DNA of 64,000 bases from Megalobrama amblycephala. Lineage: Eukaryota; Chordata; Actinopteri; Cypriniformes; Xenocyprididae. The stretch is taken from NCBI RefSeq assembly GCF_018812025.1, contig NC_063061.1, positions 35,887,866 to 35,951,865 of the forward strand. The letters are read 5' to 3'. Positions 37,062 through 47,486 of the stretch are shown piece by piece. Position 1 is the stretch's first letter. The number at the start of each line of letters is the position of its first letter. The notes under the pieces were generated by a model that was given only the letters and a program-made list of their open reading frames with translations, made no database searches and was not told where the DNA came from. The position numbers and the translations under genes were made by a program.

Positions 37062-37651
37062 GGAGCATCTGCATATTCATAGTGCAGTATGGGGTGAGAT
37101 TAGTTTTATTGTGAATTAATTTAAAATGTAAATCTCAGATTTGGTGCCTAATCATCTGAGTTATTCCAAAGATATCGCCACGTCAAATGTAATGAAGAAA
37201 AATCACATCAGATCATATTTTTATTCATCAAGGATGTATTTATATATATATGTACAGTATATGAACATGAGTTGTACAGTTCAGTGTGATCTTGGGAGGA
37301 GTAGAGAGAGACTGAGTGAGAAAGGTTGAGAGGTTAGAGTCTATATTGAGGGTGGGGAGCGCTGGACAGCCCGCGATGGCTGTGTTTCCATGCAGACGGG
37401 CCAGGCGGGTGGTTTCGGAGGAGGATGTGAAGCGGGGAGCTACACCCTTGTGTTCAGCTTTGTTGTGTGACACACACTCAGCCCACCCTAACATTCCAGC
37501 TGCTAAATGTGGAGCTCAGTACAATTGCAGGTTAGCAGAGTTACAAATGAGACCAGCGGCTCAGCTGAGGACAGAGAGGCCCGTACAAAACTTTACCATG
37601 GTAACCATGGTCTACAGTTATTGTTAACCAGTGTAAAATTATAATAGTGTT
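36583..37651. other. Unannotated DNA
   Basis: Includes a (TTG)n tract at about 36688-36705 and (CA)n at about 37031-37059. A 103-residue open frame at 37316 shows no domain. Confidence 0.45.
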
Positions 37652-38035
37652 CACTTTAAAGAAAAGATGGTTCTTTACACAGTAACAGTTCTATGTAGAA
37701 CCACACTGACGTGAAGAACCGTTAATGCTTCAAATGGTTCTATGTTGGAGTTTAGGGATCTTTTTTCTGTAACGGTGACCATTGAGTTTCTGGAGCTCAA
37801 ATATAAAAATCTGCACAGATTGTCAACACACTCTCAACACTTGATATCCTTCTTAATTTTTTTTTAATTAAAGGTTCTTTTTAACACCATTAAGGTTCTA
37901 TATAGTACTTTCAAAGCATGATTCTATATGGAATCTTATAAAAGGGTTCTATTTAGTTCCAAAAAAGGTTCTGTTATTGTTACAAGCTGAAGAACCCTAA
38001 TCTGGTTCTGTTTAGAACCATCTTTCCTAAGAGTG
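37652..38035. mobile_element. CACT...AGTG MITE rich in GGTTCT/AGAACC
   Basis: The left end is CACTTTAAAGAAAAGATGGT and the complement of the right end is CACTCTTAGGAAAGATGGT. The interior is a series of GGTTCT and AGAACC motifs. Related to the fragment at 25973-26089. Confidence 0.7.
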
Positions 38036-38113
38036 TATTTGATTTCCTTCAAACCTTTGTATGAATCTTTTTGACGCACTGTTTTATTTCTTCACAACAA
38101 CAATTTTATTGTA

Positions 38114-39613
38114 CAAACCCGATTCCAAAAAAGTTGGGACACTGTACAAATTGTGAATAAAAACAGAATGCAATGATGTGGAAGTTTCAAATTTCAATAT
38201 TTTATTCAGAATACAACATAGATGACATATCAAATGTTTAAACTGAGAAAATGTATCATTTTAAGGGAAAAATAAGTTGATTTTAAATTTCATGGCATCA
38301 ACACATCTCAAAAAAGTTGGGACAAGGCCATGTTTACCACTGTGTGGCATCCCCTCTTCTTTTATAACAGTCTGCAAATGTCTGGGGACTGAGGAGACAA
38401 GTTGCTCAAGTTTAGGAATAGGAATGTTGTCCCATTCTTGTCTAATACAGGCTTCTAGTTGCTCAACTGTCTCAGGTCTTCTTTGTCGCATCTTCCTCTT
38501 TATGATGCGCCAAATGTTTTCTATGGGTGAAAGATCTGGACTGCAGGCTGGCCATTTCAGTACCCGGATCCTTCTTCTACGCAGCCATGATCTGGCATTG
38601 TCATGTTGGAAAATGTTCAGTCTTCCCTGAAAGAGACGACGTCTGGATGGGAGCATATGTTGTTCTAGAACTTGGATATACCTTTCAGCATTGATGGTGC
38701 CTTTCCAGATGTGTAAGCTGCCCATGCCACACGCACTCATGCAACCCCATACCATCAGAGATGCAGGCTTCTGAACTGAGCGCTGATAACAACTTGGGTT
38801 GTCCTTGTCCTCTTTAGTCCGGATGACATGGCGTCCCAGTTTTCCAAAAAGAACTTCAAATTTTGATTCGTCTGACCACAGAACAGTTTTCCACTTTGCT
38901 TCTTTTTTGACCTATAGAGTTTTAGCCGGCAACGGCGAATGGCACGGTGGATTGTGTTCATGACAATGTTTTCTGGAAGTATTCCTGAGCCCATGTTGTG
39001 ATTTCCATTACAGTAGCATTCCTGTATGTGATGCAGTGCTGTCTAAGGGCCCGAAGATCACGGGCATCCAGAATGGTTTTCCGGCCTTGACCCTTACACA
39101 CAGAGATTGTTCCAGATTCTCTGAATCTTTGGATGATATTATGCACTGTAGATGATGATAACTTCAAACTCTTTGCAATTTTTCTCTGAGAAACTCCTTT
39201 CTGATATTGCTCCACTATTTTTCACAGCAGCATTGGGGGAATTGGTGATCCTCTGCCCATCTTGACTTCTGAAAGACACTGCCACTCTGAGAGGCTCTTT
39301 TTATACCCAATCATGTTGCCAATTGACCTAATAAGTTGCAAATTGGTCCTCCAGCCGTTCCTTATATGTACATTTAACTTTTCCGGCCTCTTATTGCTAC
39401 CTGTCCCAACTTTTTTGGAATGTGTAGCTCTCATGAAATCCAAAATGAGCCAATATTTGGCATGACATTTCAAAATGTCTCACTTTCAACATTTGATATG
39501 TTATCTATATTCTATTGTGAATAAAAATATAAGTTTATGAGATTTGTAAATTATTGCATTCCTTTTTTATTCACAATTTGTACAGTGTCCCAACTTTTTT
39601 GGAATCGGGTTTG
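38114..39613 (-). mobile_element. Tc1/mariner-family transposon, defective
   Basis: 1500 bp flanked by TA on both sides (38112-38113 and 39614-39615). Outer termini are CAAACCCGATTCCAAAAAAG and its exact complement; identity extends about 50 bp from each end and similarity for about 200 bp. A second copy of the AAAAAAGTTGGGACA motif lies inside each arm (about 38308-38323 and 39402-39417), giving an inverted-repeat/direct-repeat arrangement as in fish Tc1 elements with double transposase-binding sites. It encodes a broken transposase on the minus strand. Confidence 0.92.
38261..39260 (-). pseudogene. Tc1-like transposase, inactivated
   Basis: Catalyses cut-and-paste movement when intact, acting in the nucleus on the terminal repeats. 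The probable start is the ATG at 39258-39260, but codon 13 is TGA (39222-39224), so translation stops at once. The next segment (to about 38960) carries the paired helix-turn-helix region, with SQRKIAKSLKLSSSTVHNI. The frame then shifts near 38970 and again in the linker, where the distance to the catalytic domain looks short, suggesting a deletion. The DDE domain is mostly readable: the first aspartate in WSDESKF (about 38870), the second in QHDNARS, and the glutamate in SPDLSPIEN. Only 26 residues separate the second D and the E, against the 34 usual for Tc1, so about eight residues appear lost in frame. The protein cannot be functional. Confidence 0.92.
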
Positions 39614-39989
39614 TATTAAATATGGTGTTTTGTGGAAACTATGGTTACCATGGTAAATGTTTTGAAGGGTGTGCACATTTTGTGTGCATTTATGATTATG
39701 ATATATGTATTAGGATCCATATGTTTGCTCATAACTCTGTGTGTTGGTTCACACAAGGAAGGAATATTTGCTGTGAAGATTTTGAATTGCATTTTGCTGT
39801 AACAATGCATTCCTGTTGACATATTCACACACTGATGTCAGAACCAAGGCTTTTTGTCCTCCTCATTTATTGTCATTGCATGTATCAAATGGCTGTAGTG
39901 TGTACAGTATATATTGGAACAAACAAATCCTGGACTGGAGCATGCATAAGATGGAAAGTGGATTGCCAAATGACCTGCCAAGCATGTAA
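39614..39989. other. Unannotated DNA
   Basis: Contains ATGGTTACCATGGTAAATGT near 39640, a short CCATGG palindrome; no gene. Confidence 0.4.
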
Positions 39990-40080
39990 AGCATGGTAAC
40001 TTTGTTTCAACAACAGCGCCTGTTACTTGTGAGGTTCCTCAGGGTTCTGTTATTGGCCCTATTTTATTTATTTATTTACT
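39990..40080 (+). pseudogene. LINE reverse-transcriptase fragment A
   Basis: About 90 bp encoding the GVPQGS-type motif B (VPQGSVIGPILF). It is nearly identical to the corresponding part of fragment B at 40850-40920, including the upstream TGGTAACTTTGTTTCAACAA. The invariant glycine before VPQGS is replaced by glutamate (GAG). It is either a separate insertion or a partial duplication. Confidence 0.8.
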
Positions 40081-40559
40081 GAGTTATGGATCATTCCGAC
40101 CTAATTTAACCCTTGGATATAATGAAAACATTTGGTCTTGATGAGTTCGTCTTTCAAGCTACAGCAGAGAATGTTTTTTCTGGGATTCAGAGCGGATTCT
40201 GTGAGGAAACACATGAGCACACGTCATCCTCTGTTAGGTGTGAGTGTCTGATAGTTTATGATGACAGAACAGGTAATGCAATAATCAGAGACAATATGTG
40301 ACTGCAGAGAGGAGAACAATACCACAAACATGCAGTGACACGGGTCAGGGTCACGCTTAATGACTTATAATCACACATGAACACATTCATCAGGGTTGGG
40401 CAGAATTCATTCTTCAAGAATCCTTTCAGTTCATGAGAGTGAATTTCAACTGAACTGACCACAACGAGCACACACACTATATATCAATGTTTTTTTATTT
40501 GATCAAAACTTCAAAACAGGAATATTGTGAAGTATTATTGCTATTCAAAATCACTGCTT
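40081..40559. other. Unannotated DNA between two LINE fragments
   Basis: No reverse-transcriptase motifs are seen in this interval and no other gene is recognised. Confidence 0.4.
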
Positions 40560-41140
40560 TCTATTCTGATATGTGTTAGGTTTGCAGCTAATGTCAATTT
40601 TAAGATCTTAGACAAATTTCAGTGTTGTTTTAGTGCAGGTCACAGCACTGAGTCTGTTAATGACCTTCGTATAGTCAGAGATGCAGGTAACGCTGCAGCT
40701 CTGATTTTATTGGACTTGAGTGCAGCTTTTGACACAATAGACCATGTGATTCTTATAAGGTGGTTATACCATTTGATTCGAATTCGTGGGATGGTTTTAG
40801 AGTGGTTCAAGTCTTATCTTTCAAATAGATCATTCTCTGTAAAGTATGGTAACTTTGTTTCAACAACAGCGCCTGTCACTTGTGGCGTTCCTCAGGGTTC
40901 TGTTATTGGCCCGATTTATTTTCCTTGTATTTGTTGCCCCTGTGCTCAATTTAAAAAATAAAATACGGCATTTCTTACCATTTGTATGCTGATGATACAC
41001 AGTCGAACCAAAGTAAGAGATTATGCTTTTTGGTGCCGCCAGAGGATGCTTAGTCATGTCTACGTATTTAGGTTCATGGTCAGACTATTGCCATGATCAA
41101 ATAAGGAACTTAGGTGTTGTGTTTGACCCAGAATTTTGAT
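40560..41140 (+). pseudogene. LINE reverse-transcriptase fragment B (CR1/L2-like)
   Basis: A 5'- and 3'-truncated piece of a non-LTR retrotransposon polymerase, which normally copies its own RNA into the chromosome. In one frame (from about 40600) it shows FSAGHSTES, motif A LDLSAAFDTIDH with its catalytic aspartate, and motif B CGVPQGSVIGPI. That frame stops at 40961. The catalytic motif C follows in another frame as GISYHLYADDTQ (about 40965-41000), so at least one frameshift lies between B and C. IRNLGVVFDPEF (about 41101-41136), typical of the region after the fingers/palm, appears in yet another position. Endonuclease and 3' tail are absent. I assign it to the CR1/L2/Rex-like group by motif style only. 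Confidence 0.85.
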
Positions 41141-41316
41141 GCATCCTTGCTGAATAAAAGTATTCATTTATTTTCTTTCAGGCATACTAGTAGTATTGTC
41201 ATCTATAATTTGTTCAGCTTGTGTTCACACACACATTGAACTAACACAACTGAACAAAGCTGAGTCATCGCATCTTGGTCATTTGATTTTTTTATTCGCA
41301 AAAACCCACCCACCCC

Positions 41317-41353
<37 letters not shown>

Positions 41354-41453
41354 CATGCCAAAGCCTGTTGACACACTCATTAAGAGACCACGGGTAACAC
41401 ACACACACCCTTTTCATGGCACACCACACTGTGGGCCTCAGCATCTGCCTGCT

Positions 41454-41491
<38 letters not shown>

Positions 41492-41700
41492 GTCATTGTC
41501 AAGGCCCCCTCCACCCAAACACTCAAACACACAACACCCACCCTCAACGCTTCCCCAAAAAGAGTGTCTGCCCACAAAGTCAAGTTCAAACACAAAAACT
41601 CGAAAACCCTCTTTGTTCAATAGACCGAATGTTAAAACACACACACACACACTTCTAAAGAGGACAGAGAGGCAGACTGTGGTTTAGGGTCTGGGGTTTT
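41141..41700. repeat. (CA)n-rich region
   Basis: CA runs at about 41317-41351, 41454-41488 and 41637-41651 in a C/A-rich background. Open frames here are HT/CV dipeptide repeats. Confidence 0.85.
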
Positions 41701-42036
41701 TATTTAAAGGACGTTAAACCCTTCAGGTGTTCAGTGAGGTGAAGACACCCTGTACAGCCCGAACAACATCTGCTGCATGTGTGATGTCATGATGATGAGG
41801 ATAAAATGCTTTGAATGTAAAACGTAATTATGGATATTTAAGATGCTTGTCTGAATGTCACTGCAAAAGATACCAAAAAAAGTGAAACAAATGTTCATGG
41901 TTAATTTTATGAACAACGTCATATTTATTTTTTAGAACCATTAAGTTTTTCATTCATTCAATATTTTATAGATCATAGTTGTACTATATTCATTATAATT
42001 GTACATTTTTAATAATTTTAATTTTTATTCGTTTTT
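41701..42036. other. Unannotated DNA
   Basis: No gene or repeat recognised. Confidence 0.4.
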
Positions 42037-42560
42037 GTGGTAACACTTAACTAATGTTAACTAATGAACCTTATTGTAAACTACATTTGTTAACATGAAC
42101 TAATAATGAACTGCACTTCTACAGCATTTATTAATATTAGTTAATGTTAATTTCAACATCTACTAATACATTGTTGAAATCAAAAGTTGTATTTGTTAAC
42201 ATTTAATGCTCTGTCAACTAACATGAAAAAACAGTGAACGACTGTATTTTTTATTATCTAACGTTAAAAATTGGTAACACTTTATTTTACAGTGTCATTG
42301 TTACATGTAGTTACTGTTGTAATAACTCTAAATTATGCATAATTACATGCAACTAACCCTAAATCAAGCCAAACCCTAATCCTAACCCTATAGTAAGTAC
42401 ATGTAGTTATTTAATATTACTCAGTACTTAAATGTATAATTACAGTGTAACAAAGACACCTTAAAATAAAGTGTAACCCAAAAATTAATAAATATAGTAA
42501 CAAATGTATTGCTCATTGTCAGTTAATACATTAGTTAATACATTATTGTAAAGTGCTTGT
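42037..42560. mobile_element. AT-rich MITE interrupted by another MITE
   Basis: Pieces such as AACTAATGTTAACTAATGAA at the left and the ACATTAGTTAATACATTA-like stretch at the right form a diverged inverted repeat around the inner element at 42273-42478. The outer boundaries are approximate. Confidence 0.5.
42273..42478. mobile_element. 206-bp MITE, GGTAACACTTTATTTTA ends
   Basis: Left terminus GGTAACACTTTATTTTA; the complement of the right end is GGTTACACTTTATTTTA. Flanks TAAAAATT and CAAAAATT differ by one base and fit an 8-bp duplication, as for hAT elements. The CCCTAA/CCCTAT stretch inside (about 42355-42390) is part of the element and not a telomere. Confidence 0.75.
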
Positions 42561-42753
42561 TTTAATGTCTATATAAATTTTAACAAATTATTTTAGTAAA
42601 TCAAGTTTAATTAAATGAAAATAAGAAATCTTGCCTTGGCAAGTTTTTGTACATTTTATTGAATTTCAGTTAACGTTTTATTTCAAGTATCTAAAAAGGT
42701 TTTTTTTTTTTTTTTTTTATGGTTTTGGTGTTAGTTGTAGTTAGTCAACTATA

Positions 42754-43205
42754 CACTTTCTGGGTTAAAAACAACCCAAATTGGGTTGAAAATGGACAAA
42801 CCCAGCAGTTGGGTTAAATGTTTTAAATCACCTGCTGGGTAGTTTTATTTAACTAAAAATGACTATATGTCTGGCTTAAAATGAACCCCAAATAGGTTGG
42901 AAATTAAAAATCAGACACATAATTACTAGAGGCAACAATAATAATCAAAAGGTGAACATTTATTAATATCAATTTGATAAATGATTATTGTTTATTATTC
43001 ATTACACTTATTTCCAACATACTTTGGGTTCATTTTAAGCAAGCAATACATCAATTTTTACACAATAGTTGAGTTAAATAAAACAAACATTTAACCCAAA
43101 CTAGCGGTTGGGTTAAATGTTTGACCCAACCTGCTGGGTTAAAACAACCCATTCGCTGGGTTTGTCCATTTTCGACCCAATTTGGATTGTTTTTAACCCA
43201 GAGTG
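42754..43205 (+). mobile_element. GGGTTAAA-type inverted-repeat element, copy 1
   Basis: TA-flanked, about 450 bp. The left end is CACTTTCTGGGTTAAAAACA and the right end is TTTTTAACCCAGAGTG. The interior matches the element at 58156-58713 in the opposite orientation (shared GATTATTATTGTTGCCTCTA complement). No coding capacity. Confidence 0.75.
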
Positions 43206-45821
43206 TAATAACCCTTCTGTAATGTATTTTTATTTTCATTAAAAATATTAGTATTACAGTATTTCTTTCCTATAATAAAGTACAAATGTACTGTTTTACA
43301 TTAACGAGCATCATCATTGAGAATGAGTACAAAATCTGCTTAAACATAATGATAAAACCATTATTACATAAGCTGTCGCACTGAACTGGATTTATGAATG
43401 AGACACACAGCTTTTGTTTCATGAACGAGGCCTATTTCTTTTATAAAAATATCTAGATTTACAGTAGGTGTTAAATGTTTTAGGGAGATTCAGTGGCAGT
43501 TGTAGGTGTGACTTAAGAGTCCAAATCCATTTTAAGACCCCTGCAAATGTAAAACGAAGCTTAAAAGCTATTATTTGTGTACCAGCACCTGCCACGGTCA
43601 GTATTTTTGCTAAATGATTCCCCTCAGAAATCCAGTTCTGCCCTGTGATTTACTAACAGTAAATATGCAATTAGTGTAAATAGTTTGGATGATGGTCACG
43701 TCCTCCCAAAACTCAGACGTGATGACGAAGGAACGACGGATGCACTCACAAAAGCTTTCGCTCTGCCCAAAAAACCCCCACAGAAACCGAAGTTCCAGTC
43801 ACACCATGCGGTTTTTGTCCCGGCCTGACACTGGGGGTGATTATGTGCAGGATTCCAGTCTGTTCGGGGCAGGAAAGGAGGGCAGGGGTTTGGTCTAATT
43901 AAACATTAGGCTGGTAAAGTCGTTAGTCTTTATGTGGGTTCGGTTTTGGCGAGTTTTAGCGAGAGCCAGTGTATCCAGTGAGACTTGATTTAATTTTACG
44001 CCCCTCTGACACAACAGGGCATGTTTTGAAGACATGAGTGCAGGGTGTGGGGTGACGGTTCGCTCGCCAGTAGATTCTTAACCGGGACACGTTCTGGTTG
44101 GACCTCATTGTGCATTAAGAGTTTTTGGTTTGTATTTTTCCCTGCCACCTTCAAACTGATATTGATCTGGTGGGTTGAATTTATTAAGATGCTAAAAACA
44201 TGATTTGAAATTCATGGTTTGAAACCTACTGTAGCTACACCCACTGCTTTCATTTCACAGTTTTTTGAACGACTCAAATCAAAGCACCAATGATCAGTGT
44301 CTGTTGAGATAATAGAGAGGCATCTTAAGCAGTAGGGTGTGCAAATTAAACTGTTAAGTACAGATTATTCTAGATCTTTAAGTTAACCGACGGGTTTTTG
44401 ATTGTGCTCGCCGTTTCATGGGTTTGGCCACTTCTCTCTTATTTAATTCATCTGTCGCCACCTTTTATAAACTCCAACAGCATCATGATTAATCATCAGG
44501 GTGTGATGACTGTGTATGACGACACTCTATTCTTATAAAGCTGCTCTAATTATTGTCGCTTTCCTGTAAAAAGGTACCTGCGAAACAAGTGCATTTGTTC
44601 CTACAGTGGCCCTAAAAAGATATTGAGTTAGTCTTCGCATGTTGCATCTACTTTGTTGTCGTTGTCTGGCAACTAACTTAAAAGATGCCGGTAAACGAAG
44701 CACCAGATTCTCTCTGCTTTCACAATACAAAAGAATGAGTAAACGTGTTTAGCAAATAGACACGTGGGTCGCTGAAATGGGGGGGACGGTTTGTGAAAAT
44801 CTGGTCATTTTAACATATAAAGTTCATGACATGATGCTCTGGCTGAGAGCAGCAGAGACGTGGAGGTTTAAAGAGCGTCTGCTGAAGTATCTCTCGCACA
44901 CACAGAAAATGTGGCAATCTGTGCATAACAAGGTGTCCAGACTAGAAAACAGCAATAAAATGTGACTGTCCGACATTCAAACGAGCATCAGCCTCTCAGG
45001 AATGCTCATTAAAGGAGAAATTAACCAACGAGTGGGACAGAAGCAGAGTTCATTTAACAACTTTGACACATGCTGTACATGACGGCCACAAGCACACAAC
45101 CCTCAGTGCGTTTATAGACTTTTCTGCTTAATAGCTGATCATGTTATAGTCATTGTGTGCTTTTAGTTTTTCTATGCATTTCTTTTTGCATAGTAAAATA
45201 AAGCCTGTAGCTGTAGTTTGCCTTTTTTTTGCCAGATCATTTTGTCAGATAAATACCTAAACCAAGTTCAGTGTTTTGTTCTCCCTCATATTTAAAATAT
45301 TGAAAAAATATAAAATATTTTTCCTCATGTTTTGACAGATGAAACAAATATCCCTTTTGACATCACTTATATTTATTTTATTTTATTTTATTTTATTTTA
45401 TTTTATTTTATTTTATTTTTATTTTTTATTTTTTGCTTGTATTAATTTAACCAACTGCTTGCCCATTACACTTGGCTTCTTAGAAAATTAATAAATAATA
45501 TTAAAATCTGAACAAAATAAAGATTGGTGTCTTATCAAGAACCATCTTTTGCTGTATAGATTTTTTAAAAAAATGTTTTATTTTATTTTTTATAGGTTCT
45601 TCAAATCAGTGCTTTGGTTTATGAAATAATATTAAACAGGAGAAAATCTGATAAAAAAAAAAATAATGATGGTATTCTTATCAAGATCCATCTTTTTCAA
45701 AAATGTTTTTAGGAGATTAATACAATTCTTGATGTTTTATAAGTTCTTCAGATCAGTGTTTTGGTTTATGAAATATTAATATTAAACATAATAAAATCTG
45801 AAAAAATTAAAGTTGTTTTAT

Positions 45822-45828
<7 letters not shown>
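43206..45828. other. Unannotated DNA with a unique patch at 43.6-44.1 kb
   Basis: 43630-44120 is more complex sequence with homeobox-like TAATTA/CTAATTAAAC sites near 43895-43905 and no repeat similarity, possibly a conserved non-coding element. 44760-45000 is also unique. (TTTTA)n lies at about 45374-45418. No exon is called. Confidence 0.4.

Positions 45829-45869
<41 letters not shown>
45829..45869. repeat. (TA)n microsatellite
   Basis: Left flank of the palindromic element that follows. Confidence 0.9.
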
Positions 45870-45873
<4 letters not shown>

Positions 45874-46249
45874 GAGGATTAGGGCCAAGCAATAATAAAA
45901 AAATAAAACCATCTCGAGATTAAAGTTGTTAAATTTTGAGAAAAAACTCAAAATAAAATGTTGAGAATAAACTCGTTAAATTACGAGAAAAAAAGTCGTT
46001 ACATTTCGAGAAAAAAAGTTGTTAAATTTCGAGAAAAAAAGTTGAGATAAAATATTGAGAAAAAAGTCATTAAATTACGAGAAAAAAGTCGTTAAATTAT
46101 GAGAACAAATTTGTAATTTAATGAGTTTATTCTCAACATCTTATCTCGACCTTTTTCTCAAAATTTAACAAGTTTTTTCTCGTAATTTAATGAGTTTATT
46201 CTCGAGATGGTTTTATTTTTTTATTATTGCTTGGCCCTAATCCTCTTCC

Positions 46250-46250
<1 letters not shown>
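45870..46250. mobile_element. Palindromic MITE inserted in (TA)n
   Basis: The left arm contains GAGGATTAGGGCCAAGCAAT and the right arm its exact complement at about 46226-46245. CCATCTCGAG and CTCGAGATGG pair just inside. The middle is a degenerate series of TTAAATTACGAGAAAAA-like motifs, themselves partly inverted. (TA)n on both sides suggests a TA target. Confidence 0.85.

Positions 46251-46284
<34 letters not shown>
46251..46284. repeat. (TA)n microsatellite
   Basis: About 17 TA units between two elements; it is the continuation of the tract at 45829-45869. Confidence 0.9.
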
Positions 46285-46287
<3 letters not shown>

Positions 46288-46652
46288 TCAAACCAAAAAT
46301 TATTCAGACATATTTGATATTTTTGGTATATTTTTACTAGTGGGTGCAGGACACTATAGTTCATTTATGTAAGTGAGGATAGCAAAATAAAGTAAACTGT
46401 GACATATTATACCCAAAAATTCTTCATACAGTGGACTACCAGTAAAATTGATAAAAATTTGGAACCAAAAATTATTCAGACACTTTGACCTGACCATGTT
46501 TTGCTTAAGCGTTATCTGACATAATTAAGATTATTTTTTTCTGACACAGTTTAACTCTGAGATCTTGTCATATTTTATTACCATTTTTTTTTTAAACTAT
46601 AGTGAATTAATGAATGAAATGTTCAAAGTGTCTGAATACATTTTGGTTTGAC
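46285..46652. mobile_element. Non-autonomous Tc1-like element
   Basis: 368 bp flanked by TA. The left end is CAGTCAAACCAAAAATTATT; the complement of the right end is AGTCAAACCAAAATGTATTC. An internal copy of ACCAAAAATTATTCAGACA at about 46463-46481 repeats the terminal motif. No transposase. Confidence 0.85.
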
Positions 46653-46976
46653 TATATATAGTGTTCTTTTGAGAATAATAAAGTTCAGATCTGTAAAAAA
46701 AATAGATGCTTCTTTTAAAGAACTAGAGAATAAAAGTTTTTTTGTGGAACTTTAAATATGCTCTCTTGTGATATCTGTCTCTAAACGCCTTTTGGACCTT
46801 TAGGAGTGTGTATTAATGAAAACTTCTTATCCTGCACTGATAATACTGAATCTGTGAGGTAAGATGCAACTACATCGGAAACTGTGTAATAAGGAAAACT
46901 GTCTGTCTCTCTCTCTCTCACCCTCCCTCTCCTGTACCTGACACCTTCTACGTCCTCCATGAACTTCTCTCTTCAG
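46653..46976. other. Unannotated DNA ending in a polypyrimidine tract
   Basis: 46901-46974 is pyrimidine-rich (TCTCTCTCTC, CCCTCCCTCTCC) and ends in TTCTCTCTTCAG, a good splice-acceptor shape. Confidence 0.4.
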
Positions 46977-47165
46977 TCCATCTGCCCCCTTACCACCTCT
47001 CCCACACTCTCCCAGCTCACCCACCTACTCAACGGGTGCTCACACACTCACCCAGTGCCCGACGACGGCAGCGGGCACAGCAGGGGGCCTCCCGCAGTTC
47101 TGCCGACCACCAACAGGGGGCATCAGCAGCCAGAGCTGTGCAGCACCTGTCTTCATGCATACAGA
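46977..47165 (+). other. Candidate exon-like open segment, also CTCF-like
   Basis: After the acceptor-like TTCTCTCTTCAG the plus frame stays open for about 60 codons with many C-ending codons, reading SICPLTTSPTLSQLTHLLNG and continuing through a Pro/Gly/His-rich part. I do not recognise the protein. No consensus splice donor follows; a repeat begins near 47165. The same DNA holds two CAGGGGGC sequences about 36 bp apart, in CAGCAGGGGGCCTC (47078-47091) and CCAACAGGGGGCATC (47110-47124), which resemble CTCF sites. It could be an exon remnant, a regulatory patch, or neither. Confidence 0.2.
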
Positions 47166-47480
47166 GCATATTACCATATTTCTACAGTATGTTGTATGTA
47201 TATTGTTTCACAGTATGAACATTTTCTGAATGCAATGAATATTCAAATGACCTACTGTATTTGGCAAAATGTGCAGTGTTCAGCAGAGCACACTACATGA
47301 GATCCACAATGCAATGCACTGTGATGGTCATGTGACAACAAGGTAGCATATTACTTTTTTGAATAATGTTGCACATTTGCAAACTGTTTCACCTGTTATT
47401 TACAAAAAATAGTATGCAGTACATAGTGAAACATCACAGTATGCAGTACACTAGAGTTCCATTCTAAACATCGCAATAGT
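47165..47480. mobile_element. MITE remnant rich in AGTATGCAGTAC
   Basis: Contains AGTATGCAGTACATAGTG and AGTATGCAGTACACTAGAG near 47410-47455 and ends with TCTAAACATCGC, matching inverted the start of the fragment at 30697. The left boundary is uncertain. Confidence 0.5.
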
Positions 47481-47486
47481 CTACTC

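Noticed and set aside
42355..42392. CCCTAA-like sequence suggesting an internal telomere repeat
   Set aside because: It is irregular and lies inside a MITE with clear GGTAACACTTTATTTTA ends.
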